A stretch of 16,898 nt of DNA from Oscillospiraceae bacterium (GTDB lineage Bacteria; Bacillota; Clostridia; Oscillospirales; Oscillospiraceae). Numbering within the stretch: position 1 is the stretch's first letter; each line of letters opens with the position of its first letter. The position numbers were made by a program, and so were the translations under genes. The notes beneath the pieces are model-generated. The model saw nothing but the letters and a program-made list of their open reading frames with translations. It had not been told where the DNA came from and made no database searches. Below are positions 13,252-16,898 of this stretch, piece after piece. The DNA lies in NCBI GenBank assembly GCA_031255955.1, contig JAIRRO010000128.1, positions 1 to 16,898 of the forward strand, written 5' to 3'.

Positions 13252-14736
13252 CTAATCAAGCCTTATGCGATCCTCCCAAAATGTGTGCGGCGTTTCGGAC
13301 ATATGTATCCAAATATGCTTGTGATAGCAGTATTCATCAAGCACCAGCACAGAATTTTCCTTCGTCCAGCCGGATTCCTTTTGCCCGCCCCACGGCGTTT
13401 CCGGCACAATGGCAAGGTGCTGATTTATCCACGCCGTTCCGACTTTCAACCGCTCTATCAGCAGCATCCCAAGGCGATAATCCGACGTCCATATCGACGC
13501 GGAGAGTCCGTAGCGGCTTTCGTTCGCCAGCTCCACGGCTTCCTCCGGTGTGCTTATCTTCATCACGCCGACAACGGGCGCGAAAATTTCTTCCTGCATA
13601 AGCTCGATTTTGTTGTCATACACCTCAAAAATCGTCGGCAGGACGAACGCCCCGCGGGCGAGATACGGGTCACTCGGCGGCGTCCCGCCCAACAGCGCGC
13701 GGCAGCCGTCGCGCTTTGCGCCCTCGATATATGCCTCCGCTGTTTCGCGGCATTTCATATATGCCAGCGGTCCCATCATCGTGTTTTCGTCCGTCGGGTC
13801 TCCGACGACGATTTTTGACGCCGCCCTTATAAAGCGCGAGACAAACTCGTCATAAATCCCCGCCTGAACATAAAATCTGCTCGGAGAACCGCAGTTTTGC
13901 CCCGAATTGAAAAACGCGGCGTGCGTCGCGCCCTCCACGGCGGCGTCGATATTCGCGTCGTCCAGTACAATCATAGCGTTTTTTCCGCCAAGCTCCGCCG
14001 CAATGGGCATCACGCGCGGCGCTGCGAGAGAAAGAATCCGCTTGCCGACAGAGGAATCTCCGGTAAAGTTGATTTTATCGACGCCGGGGTGCGTGACAAT
14101 CGCCTCCCCGACCTCTCCACCGGGACCCGTGACGATATTCACAACGCCCGCCGGTATGCCCGCTTCGATAATGTACTCGCCCAGCTTTAGCACGGTAAGC
14201 GGGGCGCAGGAGGCGGGCTTCATCACAACCGTGTTGCCCATTATCAGCGCCGGAGCAAGCTTGGACACCGCCGTGACAAGCGGAAAATTCCACGGGGATA
14301 TCAGCCCGACAACGCCCAGCGGCTCACGCACCGTCATCACGCGGGCATTGGGGTCGGCGGAGATGGTAAGTCCCGTTGTTGCCCTGCCGAGTCCCGCGAT
14401 GAATTCCAACTCGCCGGGGACGAACTTTATATCAAAATTGCGCGTTTTGGATACGGGACCGCCGTACTGCGCCGTTTCCAGCGCGACAAGCTCTTCAGAA
14501 TGCTCCCGCACAATGTCCGCCAAGCGGAAAAGCAGCTCCGCGCGCTCGCCGATATATGTGTTTTTCCATTGCCACGCGGCGCCGCGCGCCGCGCTGACCG
14601 CAAGCTCCACATCCTCTGCCGTGCAGCGCGGCACAACAGCCGCGACGGAATTATCCGCCGGATTGATAACCTCCATCGTCCCGCCCAGAACGGGCAGAAC
14701 TAGCCTGCCGTTGATAAGAATTTTATAATCGCTCAT
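13252..14736 (-). CDS. NAD(P)-dependent aldehyde dehydrogenase, first paralogue
   Basis: The product oxidises an aldehyde to its acid. The 494-residue chain has all catalytic elements of the ALDH superfamily: oxyanion Asn150 in SPWNFPL, nucleotide Lys173 in VMKPAS, FTGDSSVGKRI (224-234), general base Glu248 in AAELGGKN, nucleophile Cys282 in NSGQNCGSPSR, and EEIFAPV. The C-terminal end (KHIWIHMSETPHTFWEDRIRLD) is somewhat longer than usual. Asn150, Glu248 and Cys282 fall at exactly the same positions as in the neighbouring ALDH, so the two are probably paralogues. A GGAGGG ribosome binding site lies 6 bases before ATG 14736. It is 15 bases after the other ALDH and 34 bases before the iron ADH. 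Substrate is not readable from the sequence. Confidence 0.94.
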   Translation of the reverse strand: MSDYKILINGRLVLPVLGGTMEVINPADNSVAAVVPRCTAEDVELAVSAARGAAWQWKNTYIGERAELLFRLADIVREHSEELVALETAQYGGPVSKTRNFDIKFVPGELEFIAGLGRATTGLTISADPNARVMTVREPLGVVGLISPWNFPLVTAVSKLAPALIMGNTVVMKPASCAPLTVLKLGEYIIEAGIPAGVVNIVTGPGGEVGEAIVTHPGVDKINFTGDSSVGKRILSLAAPRVMPIAAELGGKNAMIVLDDANIDAAVEGATHAAFFNSGQNCGSPSRFYVQAGIYDEFVSRFIRAASKIVVGDPTDENTMMGPLAYMKCRETAEAYIEGAKRDGCRALLGGTPPSDPYLARGAFVLPTIFEVYDNKIELMQEEIFAPVVGVMKISTPEEAVELANESRYGLSASIWTSDYRLGMLLIERLKVGTAWINQHLAIVPETPWGGQKESGWTKENSVLVLDEYCYHKHIWIHMSETPHTFWEDRIRLD

Positions 14737-14751
14737 TGTATTCCCTCCGCT

Positions 14752-16182
14752 TTACGCGTAATTTACGCAAACGAGTTTTTTGTCCGTGAATTCCTCCATG
14801 CCGTATATGCCGCCTTCTTTGCCGATGCCGCTTTCGCGGATGCTGGTTCCCCACGGCTGCTCGTCCGTCAGCATCTGGCAGTTGATAAACACCGCGCCGA
14901 CATGCAGCTTATCGATCAGCTTCATCCCCTTCGGAATATCGCGCGTCCACACGTGGGCGCACAGCCCGTAGGCGGAGTCGTTCGCAAGCGATATGAGGTC
15001 GTCGCTGTCCGTGTATTTTATCAAAACGGCGACGGGTCCGAAGATTTCCTCCCGCGCTGCCTTCATCGTATGTGTGCAGCCGGTGAGAACCGTAGGCTCG
15101 ATGAAGAATCCGGGTTCAATTGTCTTTCCGCCGCAGGCGATTTCCGCGCCTTCTGAAACGGCGCTTTGTATATACCCCATCACGCGGTCGCGGTGCTCTG
15201 CTGACACAAGCGGTCCCATATCCACGGCTTTATCCTTCGACGGGTCGCCGATTTTTAATGAGCGCGCATAGCCGACAAAGCTGTCGCGGAACGCGTCATA
15301 CACGCTCTCGTGTACATAATATCGTCCGGGACCGGAGCAGTGCTGCCCGGAGTTATTAAACTGCCGCCACGCGAGAATTTTTATCGCGGCGTCAATATCC
15401 GCGTCGGGGAATATTAAAACGGGGTTGTTGCCGCCAAGCTCCATCACGCATTTTTTCACGGTTGGCGCGGCGAGGGATAAAATCGTTTTACCCGTTTCGC
15501 TGGAGCCTGTGAACCCTATCATATCCACGGCGGGGTGCGCGGCAAGCGCTGAGCCGACAACGCCGCCATAACCCGTAATGACGTTCACGACGCCGGGCGG
15601 CAGCTCCGCCTCAGCTATCACCTCCGCAAATTTCAGCCCTATCTGTGAGTTTATCGACGGCGGCTTTAATACGCACGTGTTGCCCACGGCAAGCGCGGGG
15701 GCAAGCTTAACCGCCGTCATAATTGTCGGCAGATTCCACGGGATTATGAAGCCGACGACTCCTACAGGCTCGCGCTTTACGTATGTCAGCGTGTCGGGAT
15801 TCGGTACCGGTATTTGGTCGCCCGTCAGGCGGAACGCGGCGGCGGCGCTCCATTCGAATTTGGCGGCGGCGCCCATACACACGCCATAGGCGTCCTTATA
15901 CGGTGTGCCATGCTCTAAGCCTTCTATTTCCGCCATTTCCTCCGCGTGCGCGCGGATCCGCTCGGCTATGCGGAGCAGATATTTGTTGCGCTCCGCTTGC
16001 GGCAGCGCGCTCCACGCCGGAAAAGCCGCCGCGGCGGCTTGAACCGCGCGGTCAGCGTCAGCGGCGTCCGCCGCAGGCGCCGTGCCGAACGGCTCTCCCG
16101 TGGATGGATTTAACGTCGTCAGCCGCGCCCCTGAAATGGCGTCCGTAAACGCGCCGTTTATATACATTTTGCGCTCCTGCAT
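14752..16182 (-). CDS. NAD(P)-dependent aldehyde dehydrogenase, second paralogue
   Basis: The 476-residue product is a full ALDH: Asn150 in IPWNLPT, Lys173 in VLKPPS, FTGSSETGKTIL (224-235), Glu248 in VMELGGNNP, Cys282 in NSGQHCSGPGR, and EEIFGPV. The usual ELGGK(S/N)P reads ELGGNNP here, a mild departure next to the catalytic glutamate. Start choice is between ATG 16182 (AAGGAG 10 bases ahead) and ATG 16167 (AGGAG 6 bases ahead, giving a start MYINGAF that looks more like typical ALDHs); the longer form is reported. It is the first gene after the sigma-A promoter at 16241-16269 and so the likely head of the ALDH-ALDH-ADH-his unit. Two ALDHs in tandem may act on different aldehydes or form mixed tetramers; this is inference. 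Confidence 0.94.
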   Translation of the reverse strand: MQERKMYINGAFTDAISGARLTTLNPSTGEPFGTAPAADAADADRAVQAAAAAFPAWSALPQAERNKYLLRIAERIRAHAEEMAEIEGLEHGTPYKDAYGVCMGAAAKFEWSAAAAFRLTGDQIPVPNPDTLTYVKREPVGVVGFIIPWNLPTIMTAVKLAPALAVGNTCVLKPPSINSQIGLKFAEVIAEAELPPGVVNVITGYGGVVGSALAAHPAVDMIGFTGSSETGKTILSLAAPTVKKCVMELGGNNPVLIFPDADIDAAIKILAWRQFNNSGQHCSGPGRYYVHESVYDAFRDSFVGYARSLKIGDPSKDKAVDMGPLVSAEHRDRVMGYIQSAVSEGAEIACGGKTIEPGFFIEPTVLTGCTHTMKAAREEIFGPVAVLIKYTDSDDLISLANDSAYGLCAHVWTRDIPKGMKLIDKLHVGAVFINCQMLTDEQPWGTSIRESGIGKEGGIYGMEEFTDKKLVCVNYA

Positions 16183-16240
16183 TTGCTACGCGCTCCTTTT
16201 TCAAAATTCGCGACGCGGGAGTCCGTTTCGCGTTTGATGT

Positions 16241-16269
16241 ATTATAGCGCGTTTTAAGGGAATCGTCAA
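16241..16269 (-). promoter_or_regulatory. Sigma-A promoter for the ALDH-ALDH-ADH-his unit
   Basis: On the minus strand TTGACG (16269-16264, five of six), a 17-base spacer, and TATAAT (16246-16241, consensus) predict a start near 16234 and a leader of about 52 bases before ATG 16182. The leader is too short for a T-box or other riboswitch. No further convincing promoter was found in the 15-37-base gaps down to hisZG. Confidence 0.82.
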
Positions 16270-16329
16270 ATTTTTGCCCTTGTATTTTATCGCCGCCCGG
16301 AGTAAAGCTGTACATCTTTTCGGAGTTTG

Positions 16330-16365
16330 AAAACGAGCTTGAGGCGTCGTCGCCGAAGCCGTTTT
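16330..16365 (-). terminator. Possible intrinsic terminator after the MalY/PatB-type gene
   Basis: On the minus strand AAAACG, CTT and GGCG (16365-16343 side) pair with CGCC, AAG and CGTTTT around a 4-base loop, 13 pairs in all with two small internal loops. The 3' arm ends in TTTT. It lies just past the stop codon at 16373-16375 and before the promoter of the next unit. The short T-run and internal loops make it moderate. Confidence 0.42.
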
Positions 16366-16372
16366 TCCCTGA

Positions 16373-16898
16373 TTAAACCGCTGCCAGCTTCTCCAGCGCT
16401 TCGCGGAGCGTCGCGCGGGTGCAGGCGATGTTTATACGCTGAAATCCCGCGCCCTCGGGTCCGAACATATCTCCGCCGTCAAGCCACAGCCCGGCGCGGT
16501 TTGTAATAAACTCATCCAGCGCGCCCGGGGTCTCGCAGCCGCGTTTTTTTCCGTATTCGGCAAAATCCAGCCACGCCAGATATGTGCCTTGCGGCGCGGT
16601 GAACGAAATCTCCGGCAGTTTTTCCGATAAAAATGAACTCATCAGATTGAAATTATCGCGCAGATACACCAAAAGCTCATCCAGCCATTCGCGCCCGTCC
16701 GTGTACGCCGCGCGGCAGGCGGCAAGCCCCAGCATATTTACCTGCACGCCGCCGACGGCTTTAATTTCTTCACTAAACCGCTCGCGCAGCTCTTTATTCG
16801 ATATGAAAATAATTGAGGCGTGCATCCCCGCAATGTTAAACGTCTTGCTGGGCGCGGTGCAGCTGATTGCGTTGTCACCCAGCTCTGGGGCAAGCGTC
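16373..16898 (-). CDS. MalY/PatB-type PLP-dependent aminotransferase/C-S lyase, C-terminal part
   Basis: The frame runs off the right edge of the window, so only the last 174 residues are seen. They begin TLAPELGDNAISCTAPSKTFNIAGMHAS, whose SKTFNIAG segment holds the PLP-binding lysine of the MalY/PatB branch of class I/II aminotransferases. It goes on with AYTDGREWLDELLVYLRDNF, GTYLAWLDF (substrate-carboxylate region), and ends FGPEGAGFQRINIACTRATLREALEKL, where the conserved arginine in RINIACTR binds the substrate carboxylate. This branch typically has cystathionine beta-lyase (C-S lyase) activity, releasing homocysteine or thiols, but some members are aminotransferases. The visible part looks intact. 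The product of a beta-elimination would be 2-aminoacrylate, a RidA substrate, which is a possible link to ridA 10 kb away. Confidence 0.9.
   Translation of the reverse strand, partial: TLAPELGDNAISCTAPSKTFNIAGMHASIIFISNKELRERFSEEIKAVGGVQVNMLGLAACRAAYTDGREWLDELLVYLRDNFNLMSSFLSEKLPEISFTAPQGTYLAWLDFAEYGKKRGCETPGALDEFITNRAGLWLDGGDMFGPEGAGFQRINIACTRATLREALEKLAAV

Noticed and set aside
13245..13252. GCCGATAA on the minus strand between the first ALDH and the ADH gene, an exact sigma-28 -10 box
   Set aside because: The bases 15 positions upstream do not resemble TAAA, and these genes have no flagellar link. It is taken as chance.
16183..16240. T-box or other histidine-responsive leader before the ALDH-his unit
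   Set aside because: The predicted leader is only about 52 bases, with no T-box core and no antiterminator/terminator pair. The gap before hisZG is also only 37 bases.
16058..16315. Minus-strand open frame starting at 16315
   Set aside because: It overlaps the promoter and start of the second ALDH in another frame and is basic, low-complexity sequence inside that gene. Only its upstream part is mentioned, as a possible relic.
1..16898. CRISPR array, tRNA or rRNA genes, transposase or integrase genes, attachment sites
   Set aside because: No regularly spaced repeats, cloverleaf-like segments, mobile-element proteins or flanking inverted repeats were found on either strand.

Overview
The window looks like chromosomal DNA from a flagellated, GC-rich member of the Bacillota, probably class Clostridia. 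Three things point there: S-layer homology (SLH) repeats, a Gram-positive style flagellar set (a FliK-like protein next to a stand-alone FlhB C-terminal domain, then FliD, FliS and a YaaR/DUF327 protein), and short-form HisG with HisZ. Strong GGAGG-type ribosome binding sites fit this. The taxonomy is inferred from gene content only. No mobile element, CRISPR array, tRNA or rRNA gene was seen, and no gene-free stretch exceeds 190 bases.

Left part, plus strand (1-6234): the end of an SLH surface protein, then a flagellar block. It holds a FliK-like protein with a long Ala/Pro linker, a small FlhB-C protein overlapping it by ATGA, a protein with a putative cysteine amidase/peptidase C-terminus and no signal peptide, FliD, FliS, a small FliT/FlgN-like helical protein overlapping fliS by 8 bases, and YaaR. 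A near-perfect sigma-28/SigD promoter precedes fliD. A related sequence lies in front of the FliK-like gene. A near-consensus sigma-A promoter overlaps the flhB-C stop codon and places the predicted transcription start on the next ATG, so that mRNA may be leaderless.

Middle, minus strand (6267-11998): ridA with its own sigma-A promoter, then, reading leftward from 11998, hisZ-hisG (one fused ORF), hisD, hisC, hisB and hisH. The set runs from the first committed step of histidine synthesis to HisH. hisA, hisF and hisI(E) are absent and ridA occupies the place after hisH. Three short tandem repeats lie in or beside this operon: a 6-base repeat in hisZ, a 15-base duplication in hisC, and an 11-base triplication before hisZG.

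Right part, minus strand (12036-16898): two paralogous aldehyde dehydrogenases and an iron-dependent alcohol dehydrogenase stand directly upstream of the his genes in the same direction, with gaps of 15-37 bases. One good sigma-A promoter (16241-16269) precedes the whole series, so an eight-gene aldehyde/alcohol-plus-histidine transcript is plausible. A partial MalY/PatB-type PLP enzyme with its own putative terminator fills the right edge.

No wholly new multi-gene system is evident. The most unusual items are the HisZ-HisG fusion, the join of aldehyde/alcohol enzymes to histidine synthesis, the signal-less putative cysteine hydrolase inside a flagellar locus with a predicted leaderless promoter, and the shared dyad-containing promoter motif in front of two flagellar genes.
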